The position numbers were made by a program, and so were the translations under genes. The notes under the pieces are model-generated. The model did no database searches. It saw nothing but the letters and a program-made list of their open reading frames with translations, and had not been told where the DNA came from. A stretch of DNA of 64,000 bases from Pycnopodia helianthoides (lineage: Eukaryota; Echinodermata; Asteroidea; Forcipulatida; Asteriidae): contig CM063258.1 in NCBI GenBank assembly GCA_032158295.1, positions 16,951,052 to 17,015,051 of the forward strand, given 5' to 3'. Shown here piece by piece: positions 12,031 through 23,800 of this stretch; position 1 is the stretch's first letter, and each line of letters begins with the position of its first letter.

Positions 12031-13570
12031 CGGTAGTTAAACCCAAGCCCGAGTCCGAGAAATGTACAGTACACAGTAAACAAATAAATAAAAATACATT
12101 AATAGAATAAAATATACGATATGCACTATTCTCTACCAACTTAACTGACCTTTATTTATTGCAAAAAAATCTTTACAATGCATAGAATTATTGCAATGTT
12201 ACTCTTTTGATTATCTTAACTGCTATTTAAAAATTTCAATATTAACGAAGTGCCCGCCGACGTCACAGCGAAACTAAAAATAAATTTGTACCCGTCGGTG
12301 TGCTCTTGATTTATAACCTTTGACACGACACATTAACCCAAATTTTGCAAATCAAGAATTGCGTGGATTAAAAAAGAGGAATGTTTGGACGATAATAAAG
12401 GATGCATGCTCTATACTAATAATATTGCCAACAAATTGGAGTGACAAAGTTATGAGCTTAAACCTTAATATATGATTTTTGTCGAACCCTGGTTTTCTTG
12501 AAGTATTGAAACGTTTACGAACAGTGTGTAACACCTCGAACTAAGAGTATCTCATATATATATTGGCCTTCATCACTGGACAAGATCTGCTTCCGGTTTC
12601 AGACTGTTTAGTCTTTCATTATAAAAATATTTACATAATATTCCCTTCAGCAAATGTAACAAGATTGGATACATTAGATTAGGCCTGATCCCTCATTCTC
12701 AAATAACGTCCTTCGGAAAGTGGCGCGACTCACCCGTGGTGACAAGTTTAATTTACGCGCCACCGTCCTATCCGTTGAAACGTCGGCGGACGTGTGACTT
12801 CATTTCATGAAAGAAAACGAGTGAAGAGTACTTTAGCGGGTTGACGCGCACCAAAGTGCCAAATTGTAATAGGACCGTAATATTTTCCCACTCTATTTTT
12901 AGATTCCTTAAAAAATGCAAATACTTACAAAATGTATTTATTTGATGTAAATGTTCCCTTTCCGGAGGGGGCCAGTCGAGATTTCGTTGAATGTTTTTTT
13001 AAAAAGAATGTAATTAGATTGGAATAGTTTTGACCATTTGGAATATATAATAAGGACAAATATTCAGGAGCACATCGAAGTTTTATGTTTTTTTTTTTAA
13101 TGTGTACTGTTAATTGTGTTTATCGTTAATTGTACGTATTACTTCTTTTAGCTGGGGATACTGGTAGATCCTTTGGAAAGACACTTAAGGTTATGAGGCA
13201 CTTTTTTCAAAAGGATTTCACCCCGTTGGTATTATACGAGCATCAAACTAAATGGCAACACATTACTCTTAAAAGAATTTTGATAAAGGTGTTAGTGGTA
13301 CACCTTTGTCTTAGCTCAGCTGTGGAGATTTAGCTCAGTTGATGAGGAATGCATTGATGTTGGGTTCAGTTGGTTGAGAGACAGTGGTACTGTAGGACTG
13401 ACTTATCTCCTTTGGGACCCCATTGGGGTTACGTGGAACAGGCTACTGGATGTAAACCAATAACTTCTCGAAGAATCCAAACTTGTCTTAACTTTTAAAG
13501 GGGAAGATTCTTAACAGCTCATATTGAACCTCTTACGTGGGTTTTTGAAGTTCAAGTGAGTTGATCTAAA
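12031..13570. other. Non-coding upstream of the 13.57-kb exon
   Basis: AT-rich sequence with no recognised repeat. A tRNA-like A-box (TAGCTCAGTTGATGAGG) sits near 13332 but I see no matching cloverleaf. Any promoter for the 13571 exon would lie here. Confidence 0.45.
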
Positions 13571-13726
13571 ATGTCGTCTACGATTGAGTTAGGTTTGTTA
13601 GCAGCGGAAGAGGTTGAAGAAACAGATGAAGAGAGCAAAGAGTCTTCGGATCAAGATGAGGATGATAGTGGGTCATCAGAGGATGAAGTCTTTAAGGAAA
13701 ATGTGTCCTCCAAAAAGTCGAAGAAA
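13571..13726 (+). CDS. Candidate first coding exon, acidic N-terminus (52 codons)
   Basis: The ATG (A at -3; in-frame TGA at 13562-13564) opens a 52-codon frame dominated by E, D and S (for example EEVEETDEESKESSDQDEDD) and closing with a lysine cluster NVSSKKSKK. It ends at a strong donor AAA|GTAAGT in phase 0, compatible with the TRPC exon at 27051, which itself begins KKEKPESP. Joined, the channel would be about 1007 residues. The strong donor and the biased, protein-like composition make this the best of the upstream candidates. The acidic stretch is probably disordered and cytosolic. Confidence 0.5.
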
Positions 13727-14754
13727 GTAAGTACACCGAATCCCTCTCATCTTAGTTGTGTATCTGATTTGGAAGGACGGGGTGTGTTATCCATGTAGTG
13801 AACGACAATCATTGTAATACAACCATAGTTTGCAGTTCCAATAATTCATATCGAAGTTTCTTCGTTTTCTTCGAGTTATGTTTTTACATGGGTTAGGCTC
13901 GACCCCTTTGTCTTGGCGATGCTTGTTTGTGTATATTACTTATGGTACGATACTTGTGTCTATTATTAGTAAGATCTTTTGTTTTTCAAGTTTGAAGTAA
14001 GGTACGAGATTTTGGGTTTTGTCGACAGCTTGATGGTTGGGGCTCAGGGTTTGGCTACGATTCGGTCCGGGATACATTGAGGGCCGGCTTTTTTCCATCA
14101 CGGGCAAAGTATTTGGGCCGGACAAACGACAGCAGATCAAATCTGACTAAGGTCAATTCTGGGTGAAAAGTACCGTTTCAGTAATTTTTGGTTAGAAATC
14201 TCTTGCAAGCTGAGTTCCAATGGAAAGCGATTTATCGTTAGTTTTTTTTTCTTTACAAAAGTGCTTTTAAAAATTCAGAAAAGCTGCGAAATAAATGCAC
14301 AGCGATTCTTTGTACAGTGATTTGGTGCGTGTTTTCTGTTGCAAAGAACAACTTTTGAAAGCAACTGGCGAATCCCCAGGGACTTATTGTGCGCGTGTAA
14401 CAAGTAAACATGACAAATCAAGCAAGCATGCAATATTGAGGTCTTATTAACAATGCTTTTCGGAACGATCAATGGATAATATTTTGGGTTGGTTAGTCGC
14501 TTCTCAAAACAGGTCACCCTTCTTTTCGGAATACCACTGAAGAGTAGTATTGTATTATGAGGTCGGGGCTAGCGATAGCTAAGGATATGCGGAGAACCAA
14601 TACTGCATAGAAGGGGGAACAGGATATAGTAAAATGTGAAGTTTTCTGATGAAAACACTTTGCAAGAAACCAACAAGTTTACAATCGTTGAAGGGCTTGA
14701 TACGTCACTCAGATTTGGTGATCAATAAGGAACAATTTTAACATTATATTTTTT
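13727..14754. other. Non-coding, no feature recognised
   Basis: Follows the donor at 13727. No exon, RNA gene or repeat is supported. Confidence 0.45.
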
Positions 14755-14768
14755 ATATACTATGATTG

Positions 14769-14995
14769 TATGATCCAGACCCTGAACCTGATTTTGATTT
14801 TTGAGGCAGTATAGACCACGACCCTAAACGTTCCACAGACCCTTAATTTGATTCTAACTGTGATCAAACCCAAACCCGAAAGCTGATATTGATCCTGACC
14901 CTGACTCTTATAATGACTCTAATCCTAACTCATAGTCAAACATGACCCATCATCCTGACCCTAACCCTAACTGTAACCCTAACCCTTACCCATCA
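14769..14995. repeat. Degenerate CCCTGA/CCCTAA tract
   Basis: Scattered GACCCTGA, GACCCTAA and CCTGACCCTAACCCTAACTG motifs become denser toward 14955-14995. Composition matches decayed telomere-like or CCTGA-type repeats seen elsewhere in the window. Confidence 0.6.
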
Positions 14996-16610
14996 TTAAA
15001 CTTAAATAGACTTGTCATACTTGTATCTTCAAACCTATACTATACTGGCCTGTCCTGAGGCTTGAACCCCCAGATCTGTTATTTTATTCCTAAAAACCGG
15101 ACCCTAAAATGTGTACATAAGGATTTACTTTAGACCCCCAAATTGACAAAGCCCATCAGGATTCAGAAGGGGCAGTGATAGGTCATTTGCATGTTTGCTT
15201 CACTTGGTTAAGTAACTATAGTTAGTTGGGTTTAATAACATGCTGACGTAGTTTAGTAAGAAGATATGATTTTTTGTATATAGGTGATGTAATTTGACAC
15301 CTGATGACGTCACGATGACGAAAACGTGTTTTTCGTAAAGAGTTTCCCAGGCTGTATCGTAGCATTTGGTGAAATCCCACGGCATTTAACGGTTGTATGG
15401 TTGTATAAATGTGTTGAGTCATCATGATTAGATTGGTTACTATAATGATGCCAGTTTACCTTCCAACATGTAAATGATTTGATAACAATTACACTAAAAA
15501 TGTTGTGCAGAATGTACCATGGATAACATTATACTGGGGGTAACTGATGCTACATTGACGCTAGAATTAAAATAACATTCCACAAACAAGGCACTGGCTA
15601 ACTGATCCATTGCTGTAACATTTGCAATTGTGTTTGTGTTCAGTCCAAACCCATTATTTCCTAGTACAGCAGTCAAACCCATCATAAAATAAATATATAA
15701 CTGAATTAATAAATTCAATTAATCACGAGTCCCTGCTTGTTCCTATGATTTGATCTTATAAGCGAGAGAGTAAGACGGGGGAAAATAAAACCAAAAACAA
15801 AACAACGAAGTACAATGTAGGTCAACGGTGTCAAAATGTTAAAATGATTCCTACTTGAAACAAAGGAAATCCTAACTATTCAACATTATTTAACATGACT
15901 TTTCTCTTTAATAAGCTGTGTTAAGGCATTTTAATATTATTTTATTTTAAATGTTCATGATAAAAGTTTGCAAAGGAAACAAAAACTAACGACAGTCAAA
16001 CATTCCGGAACCCTTTGCTTCCTAACAACAACAAATGCATGCTTGGATGCGGTGTGATACGCTGTTTTGGCTCTGTTGATTTGCTTTTCAAAAGTAATTT
16101 GAAAGTTTAAATAATTTGACGTTGGGTTAATCTGAAAAACGTTTGCGTATCAATAAGGGTACCTTTGTAAAGAAAACAAATGTGTGATTAGGCCTAACTA
16201 TTGAGAAAATGAGATAGTGAAAAAAAAATCTAATTGTAATATTGTTTTGTAAAAACGTAAACAGTTTATCATAATTTCCATTAAATAGTTCAACCACCAC
16301 GTGTACTTTACTAAAGTGAAGAGTTGTGTAGAATACATATTCTGACTCGTCTAAAATATTAATTCCTTCACAAAACCAAACAATGAATAAAACTAGATAC
16401 ATCGGTTTCTCTTGCTGAATCCATTAATGCAATATATCAACAATAAGATGGGCGGAGTATAAGTCAGTGTTCGAACAAAAGCGTTTTATAAAATATTAGT
16501 AACACTGAAAACTTTCGTACAATAATGACATTATAAACAACCCAGTAAACTTTATATATTGTATAGTTATGTGAAGTTTTCATATGTTACATGCATTCAC
16601 TGGTAATGTG
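14996..16610. other. Non-coding, no feature recognised
   Basis: AT-rich; several short ORFs on the minus strand have no recognisable homology. Confidence 0.45.
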
Positions 16611-16618
16611 TGATTTAA

Positions 16619-17320
16619 AGGGTATGTACAACATTGGTAAGATTGAAAATATAATTTTCACAGACTTGCACATAACTTACATGGTATAAAGATGGTCATG
16701 GTGGAAACTTCCCTTGAAATAGTTTTGATCGAAATGTTACAGTTTTTAGGAAATGAGTAAAACAACTAGTCTTTATCGCGCGTGTCCAAAACCCGACGTT
16801 TGAAAACAGTGAAAACATATAACGGGTTTTTCTCACTCTTTTCTCATGACTCCAAAGACTGATTGAGCTTAATATTTCACAGGTTTGTTATTTCATGTAT
16901 ATGTTGGGTCACATAAAGTGCGGATACTAGTCTTTGAAAACTACCAATGTTGTACATGTGCAGGCCCGTAACCAGGGGGGGGGGAGGGGCGGACGCCCCC
17001 AAATAAAAATCCACCCCCAAATCTTTCACATTCGCCCCCCCCCAAAAAAAAACACCTGGTAACGGGCCTGGCAGGCCCGTAACCAGGGGGGAGGCGGGGG
17101 CAGACGCCCCCCCCCCAAATAAAATAAAATAAAATAAAATAAAATAAAATAATAAAAAAATAATTAAAAAAGTCCGCTCCCCGCCCAAAAAACCCCCCCA
17201 ATTCCGCCTCCCCCCAAAATAATTTTTTTCCCCTTCACATTCGCCCCCCCCCCCAAAAAAAATAACAAACAAACAAACAAACAAACCAAAATCCTGGTTA
17301 CGGGCCTGTACATGTGCTTT
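16619..17320. mobile_element. TTAA-flanked MITE, host of a nested insertion
   Basis: Left end TTAA|AGGGTATGTACAACATTGG and, before the insertion, CTACCAATGTTGTACATGTG form an inverted repeat. Internal sequence (ACTTCCCTTGAAATA; a final TTTCATGTATATG) parallels the element at 53133, so they are one family. The right end is decayed (GCTTTTATC). It is split by the hAT-like insertion 16961-17308. Confidence 0.7.
16961..17308. mobile_element. hAT-like G/C-homopolymer MITE with 8-bp TSD
   Basis: Ends CAGGCCCGTAACCAGG and CCTGGTTACGGGCCTG are perfect inverted repeats. The 8-bp duplication TACATGTG flanks both sides (16953-16960, 17309-17316). Inside, another head-to-tail pair of termini at 17059-17090 shows two elements fused in tandem. 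Long C and A runs (and AAAAT repeats) fill the interior. The 8-bp TSD with CAG ends fits the hAT superfamily. Confidence 0.88.
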
Positions 17321-18524
17321 TATCAAAATAATATCTTGTATAGTTACATGAAATGTGTATAATACCTGCACCAACCAGTACGATAATAATATACATCTTG
17401 ATGTTCAGATATTGTTTCTTTGGAAGTGAAATTCATAGAACGTCACCACGTGTCCCTGGGGAGCGTTTTCCTAAGAGATACCACACACGCGTTCAATTTC
17501 AATACGCTCCATTACCGATGTAGATATACATTGCTTGTAATAGTGCATTCTTTAACTATAGTACCGGCAACGGTAGGTGTCTCACCTTCATTTAGACGTG
17601 TCATATAAGACCGAAGTAGTGATATTTAAGAGTTCAGTTGAAGGACATTTTAAGTTGATGATAAGGTTCATTGAAACTTTAGACTGGTTGTATACAGAGA
17701 TGTAGTTTGTGCTACACAACTACTAATCATACCGTCTTACTGCTAGATGTTTGATAATTACAAGTTTGAACTTCTAGAGAGGAGTTTTGAGATTATTCGA
17801 CCTGCCCGCTGGAGGGACTTTATTTGGTTGCAATCTAACGGTGAGTGTTTGAAATTTGCAATATACGAAACCATGAGCTGTCAACCAATAAATGACTTAC
17901 TCGAGAATTGCGTGTAACAACTTAGGCCTACATTAACTTGATCGAAAATGAATCGCGTCTTAAAGATATATTGTGGACAAATACGTATCATGCCAAATCC
18001 GTCGCAGATTAAAAGAATTAGAAAAGTATAATCAATAATATAAATGTATGATATTATTATTATAATGAATCTTCTTAGTCAGTGCCTTTTCCAAGGATTT
18101 CCCTTAGAGGAAACGTTTAATGCCATTGACCTATCTCACCTGGTCAAATCCTTCGTTTTATTGTCAGTTTTGATGTCTTCATACAATTTAAAATAAATAA
18201 TGTAAAGCCCGTTTTTTATTGAGTTGTTATTTGATTTGGCAGTTGTATCGTTCTTGCAATTAGTGCCGGTAAATGACGGTTTTTGAGAATTAGAACTCGT
18301 GGTGATTTTTTAAATCCGTGTTATCCTTTTACCACAGGTCATCTTCATGTTCTAGTTAATACGTCCCTAATGAACATGCATGTGGTTTATTAAGTTAAAC
18401 ATTTTAGTTTAGTATATGAAGTCTGTTCCTTTTATGCAAAAAAACTACACTCGTGTATTTGCCAGAGTGAACTATACCCCGACCACTAAGAGACGACTTG
18501 AATTAGCCCGAGAACAAGAGAACA
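17321..18524. other. Non-coding; one exon-like ATG frame
   Basis: An ATG frame 17747-17840 (MFDNYKFELLERSF...) ends at a good donor G|GTGAGT, but in phase 1, which does not fit the TRPC acceptor at 27051. Nothing else is recognised. Confidence 0.4.
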
Positions 18525-18766
18525 GGGCCCAATTTCATAGAGCTGCTTAGCACAAAAATTTGCTTAGCATGAAATTTTTGCCTCGATAAAAACAGGATTA
18601 CCAGCCAAATTTCCACGTGATTTTCAGGATAAGCAAACAACAGCTGAATACCATTAACAAGCAATATGCAACAAATGGAAATTTGGTTGGTAATCCTGTT
18701 TTTATCAAGGAAGACATTTCATGCTAAGCATATTTTCATGCTTTGCAGCTCTATGAAATTGGGCCC
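18525..18766. mobile_element. Foldback MITE, GGGCCCAATTTCAT family, copy 3
   Basis: Ends GGGCCCAATTTCATAGAGCT and AGCTCTATGAAATTGGGCCC are perfect inverted repeats. Internal blocks TTGCTTAGCATGAAAT and AAAACAGGATTACCA are also mirrored, so most of the 242 bp folds into one hairpin. No coding capacity. Confidence 0.93.
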
Positions 18767-20440
18767 AGAGCTTTGTGTGTTATACAGGGTGGAGTAAAAA
18801 GAAGGAAACCCACTTCTAATGTAAATTTTACCTATCCATTATTGAGCATGATCAAAAAAATAAATTTAACGGTATTCAAATATCGATCTTTAAACATAAG
18901 TGACAACAAGTTTTTTGGGGTCTCTGAGACAAATAGCTAAATAATTTTATGTGGCAAACCTGGTCGTCAAGGGACGGATTCTATTCCATTCGTTTGACTG
19001 AGCTCCAGCGCTTGACTTGAAGACCCAAAACACTACACTTCAAACAATTGTTGTTAATGCGCACTGCGTAAATGTGGCAAATGCATTTTGCGCACAATGC
19101 GTTTTGCGCACAATGCGTTGAAAACAATCGCGTATAAGTCGGCAAACGTTTGCATTGTTCGCCTGAATTGAACGCAACACAGGCTCGCGGGTTTGAATTT
19201 CAAAACGGTGCTTGCGAAATCAATTTTTAAACGGAGAGTACAAAACCTAAAAACAACAACAGCAACGACCCGTAAATGTCTCAAAATAATATGTGAACAT
19301 CTCTAAACTAAGCATCTTTCAAAAAAGAAACAGGCAAAACGAACAGTTTATTGTTGACGCAGTTCTACATTCCAACACGTGTTACAGTTAAGCGGTTAAT
19401 TCATATTGACATCGGTTTGTTTTTATTAATGTTTAACTCACTGTGAGTCAATTAACTTAGTAATAACAACAATTTTAGCCATATCTTTCAACAGTCTACA
19501 ATTACAAGTCAGTAGTGCACGTTACACCGATAGTGTCACTTTGTTCAAGTTTATATATATAAATAAGCATCGCTTTTATCACTACCTGTAAAGCAGTTAT
19601 GACGAAATGAATATTTGATGACACGCATGCACGACCCTTAGCACAACTAGTAATTACAATAAATAGTTGATTATTTGAGGGAAAGAATATGAGGTTGAGA
19701 TGTTGGGTTTTCACTATGATTTTTTACATTTCACGGAATGTTTCTGTTGCAAATTTTGAATGAAAGAAAATGTGTACTGCACATTTTTGTACTTGAAGTT
19801 GTCGAGTTTTTAGATTAAAGCTCTTTTGCAGACTATATACTATTGCACTCCATTGTTTAAATCTGTATTTCGTTCCAGTAAGTTGAAGTGAAAAGCAGAA
19901 TGTTGATCCATTTATATACGGAATTACATGTTATTATTGCAGGCGTTGCTATGTCTACAATTCCAAGCAATATCCTCAAAAGATTTAGCACGAATTTATT
20001 GAGGTGTCACACCCCTGTACGGTCGTTGACCTTGTAGTTAGTGAGGTATGATTTCCTTTCCTTGACTGCTCGATTCAATGTCATTGTCTGAGATTACTGG
20101 CTCCTCCCCGCGAGGGATCCATTTGAGATCACATCATTCTTCCACTTCATGTCATTTCTTGTCGAGGGAATCGAGCATGAGAAAACATCATGGTCGATTG
20201 CATCCCACCCACAAGGCTGGAAATTGTTGTTGGTTTAATTCATTCCACACTACGTTTATTTGATCTTGATCATTTATTTAATTATATTCAAACAAAACAA
20301 AGGACGTACTCATTTGTAGTTTTACTACCATGATGCTACATTTTGAATTATATGAAATAACTTAGTTATTACTGAGGACAATAGTTTTTTCTTTTATCTT
20401 TATACATGATCTTCTTGAGATGTGTAATTTTATTTCAAAG
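18767..20440. other. Non-coding, minor short repeats
   Basis: A short TGCGCACAATGCGTT repeat occurs near 19080-19120. Otherwise nothing is recognised. Confidence 0.45.
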
Positions 20441-20444
20441 TGAT

Positions 20445-20878
20445 TAGGTCCGTAACCAGGATTTATTTTAATTTTTGTAATTTTAATTTTTATTTATTCA
20501 TTTATTTATTATTATTATTAATTTTTTTTTTTTTGGGGGGGGGAATGTGAAAGAAAAAGTACATCGGCGGGTTAGCACCGCCCGCCGCGCACCAACGCAC
20601 GGGGGTAGTCTGAGGGGTGATGTGCCTCCCTCAGAAGTTGGTGTTTTTTTTTGGGGGGGGGGGCGCGGGCCCCCTGGTTACGTACGGGCCTGAGACCATG
20701 TCTAGGCCAAGATGCATAGTTACGATGCGGACTTTTCTCTTTTCCGTGGGGGGGGGGCGGATTTATTTATTTATTTATTTATTTTTGGGGGGAGAGCGGA
20801 CTATTTTTATTTTTTTTTTTTTTTTTTTTTTTTGGGGGGGGGCGTCCCCCGCCCCCCTGGTTACGGGCCGGCCTGTAA
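20445..20878. mobile_element. hAT-like G/C-homopolymer MITE cluster
   Basis: Left terminus AGGTCCGTAACCAGG at 20445; right termini CCCTGGTTACGTACGGGCCTG-like at ~20673-20692 and CCTGGTTACGGGCC at ~20858-20871. This is the same family as 16961-17308, in a T(n)G(n)-rich, partly duplicated form. No clean target duplication is visible. Confidence 0.7.
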
Positions 20879-20879
20879 T

Positions 20880-23800
20880 CTGTAGACTCGTGTGTCCATA
20901 AGTTACATGGTTAGTTTTTTAAATTTCAGAGTGTTAAATAGCATACGGTGTAATTTATCATACGAGATGAACATCAGTGGCGTTGAAAATAATTGGCAAG
21001 ATGTTACTGCTGTTAGTCGAAGTTCAATATTGTATTCAAGGAAATTTCTTGTTCTTAGCGAGTTATCTCTTTGATGGTACCGGTCTATAATGAGGGTAAC
21101 AGAATATATTGAAGTGAGGCGTGTCTACTTTAATGAATGGTTCTGGTTGCTGGTCATACTGTCGTGTCAGGTCAATTCCGTGTGTTTTGGAAAAGATGAT
21201 CTCTGATTAAAGTTACCATGAAAAATGTCCACTTAACTCATCCAATTCTTGAAACTTATATGCCTTTTAAGTATTTTATCTTTAATCTTTTGGATAATTC
21301 AATTAATGTATTTAAGGTCGATTTCCGATTACAACATTGAGTTTTTTTGGGGAAGAGTTTGAGCTCGGCAGTGAAGTACTTTTGAATATACCATGCAATA
21401 CTAAGCAAAGGCAGATGTTTAGGCCCATTGCGGCATTGACCCTGATACTGATTCAAGTCTAAATGTTAGTTAATTAGGTAATAGTAAAGGTGAGGTTAAA
21501 CGATCATTCATGACGAAGAAATGTGTCGCCAGAGTAGCACTTCAACACTTACTTTAAAACTTGTTTTAAAAAGGACAACCATGCAAACGCCACTCTTTGT
21601 ACGTTAACAAGGTAATGGTCAGCAACATTATGGTGGCAATCTGTTTGTGCTGGATTGCATGCTTATCATTACTACTTAATTAATCAAGTAATTGTGATGA
21701 CAAAAACCCGATAAACTTTCAGGTTTAATTGTTATTTCATAAACATCCATTATTATAAAATGATACTTGTAACATAAAAAGGATTGTAATTTAATATCAA
21801 GTTTTGAATGACAACAACTCAATCAAAACACTATACTCTTTTAACTGCATAAGTTTGTCATTAGACTTGTATCAATTACCAGATGATTATCGTTATTTAT
21901 TCATAATTTGGTATAATTATGAATCCTAAAGTAATAAGGTGAGGTCGATGGAAATGAAATTCTCCTGGGCCAAATTACCTGGAAGCCTTGACGGCCATGC
22001 ATCTTCAAGTCACAAGGTCAGGGAATCTAAAAGCGTACACACACGTACCCATATTAGATCAACCATGATGTACTCAGGGCATTGTACAATGCTCTCATAT
22101 GTTTATTCAGTTCTGTTTACAGAGAGAAGTTTCTTAATTAAAGGAAGAAATGTGGTTCAGTTCAAGACTTTGAGACGAGACTTTACCTACGTTTTTGTTT
22201 TAATCAAGAAAGGCTAAAATTATAATTTAACGTATACATTTTTGTACAGAATCAGCTTAGTATACATCGATATTTTCCAAAATACACTATTTCTGAATTA
22301 TTTATAGTTATTACAAAATAAATAAAATTAAAATCTGGATCATTAATCGTTTCATCGTCAACAATCAATAAGTTAAACGAGTGGTATACCACTACTTCAA
22401 ATTTGTCCGATTGGCTTAATTCCTTCGGCAATAATGGGGAAAATGGAAACAAGGGTACAGCACATGACGTCAAGTAAGTTGTAGATCTGACAAGAGATTA
22501 AAATAAGTGTTTATTAAATCCGTCTGCCAATGCAAGAGTTATTTGCAGGGTTTGTTGTTGATGTAGAAGACCGAGCCCGCCATCACCGCCTGGAGGAGTT
22601 ATTTGCATTTTTTTTTTGGGGGGGGGGGACAGACATTATTAAACCCAACATTACATAACTAATTCAAGCTCATTTTTTCATTAACTCAAAGGGTTTAGTA
22701 ACAGTTCAATGACCTGTTTTAACGAGGAACGTTGAGTTTATAATCTGGAGTGTTTTTAAATATACTAGTAAAATGTTCCCCAACTACTAGTAAGTAAGAA
22801 ACATTTACTTTGAGAGGATGTACGATTCCAAACACCTCCAAAATATTTCGAAGGCACCCATTAAACATTTTAGACGCTATTTAATACAGTAATACAATCA
22901 ATTATCTTTTTATTCGATTATGCTTAGTTGCTTACTACATTCAAAAATCAATCAAAACAAATCCTTTTTATTGCCAATGAATTTCCAAACAAGGTTTGTA
23001 GGCCTATATTAATTTTAACTTGAATTTTGCCCGAACAATTGGGAGCATTTTTAAAACGATTTTACGACAGTCAAACAGCTCCAGTGGTAAAGGAAAACTC
23101 ATATGGTATCATGGCATCGACAACTCTCACCGGTATCAGAAAATTCTAAATTGCAAATGACGAAATGGGTTTTTGAAGATATTCAACACATTGCTTTCAA
23201 TAGCCTCGACACGTGGCTATTATGTTTAGATTGTTTGGCATTTTTTTGTGGTTAACGAAGTTGTCTTGCGGATGAAGATACAGTAAATTGTATCTAACTT
23301 TGCAAAATTCTATTAGAAAGGGAACTCTAGCGTCTACATGTTGCTTGTAGTTCTTTCTTTGCATTAAATATGTCACTGTTGATTTTATAAGAGAAATCGG
23401 TCTCCCTGAAATCAGTTAAGAACACATTCTAGTATTGTTTTGATTATAAAGAAGACTGAGTTGATCAATTATCAATGAAATTTTCACAAAAGCATTTAAT
23501 GGTATAAAACATAAGACACACAGTAGTTTCCATTGTACCATACGAAGTATAACTGTTGTCTTGTAAATGTTGGTCGTCTCTGGTTATACGCACAGTTGTA
23601 TTACACCAATCATGTCAGATAAAAAAACATTCAGCTTAATCACAACTCCCACCCTTTCCTTCCCTTGACAGCAAAGTAATGCCCCCCCCCCTCAAGCTGT
23701 ATGATAAGATCAGCTGTTTACATGTTCTTCGAACAAAAACTCGAAAGAACAAAATAGCAGACATGGTCCTTCCGCAATAAGAGTGACCCCCTTTATATTG

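Noticed and set aside
13332..13400. tRNA-like A-box TAGCTCAGTTGATGAGG
   Set aside because: No B box or cloverleaf follows at the right distance.
16877..17374. 165-codon minus-strand glycine-rich frame
   Set aside because: Runs through poly-C/poly-A interior and ends of the hAT-like MITE; not a protein.
17747..17840. Further alternative first exon of TRPC
   Set aside because: Good donor and upstream stop, but it ends in phase 1, incompatible with the phase-0 acceptor at 27051; T at -3.
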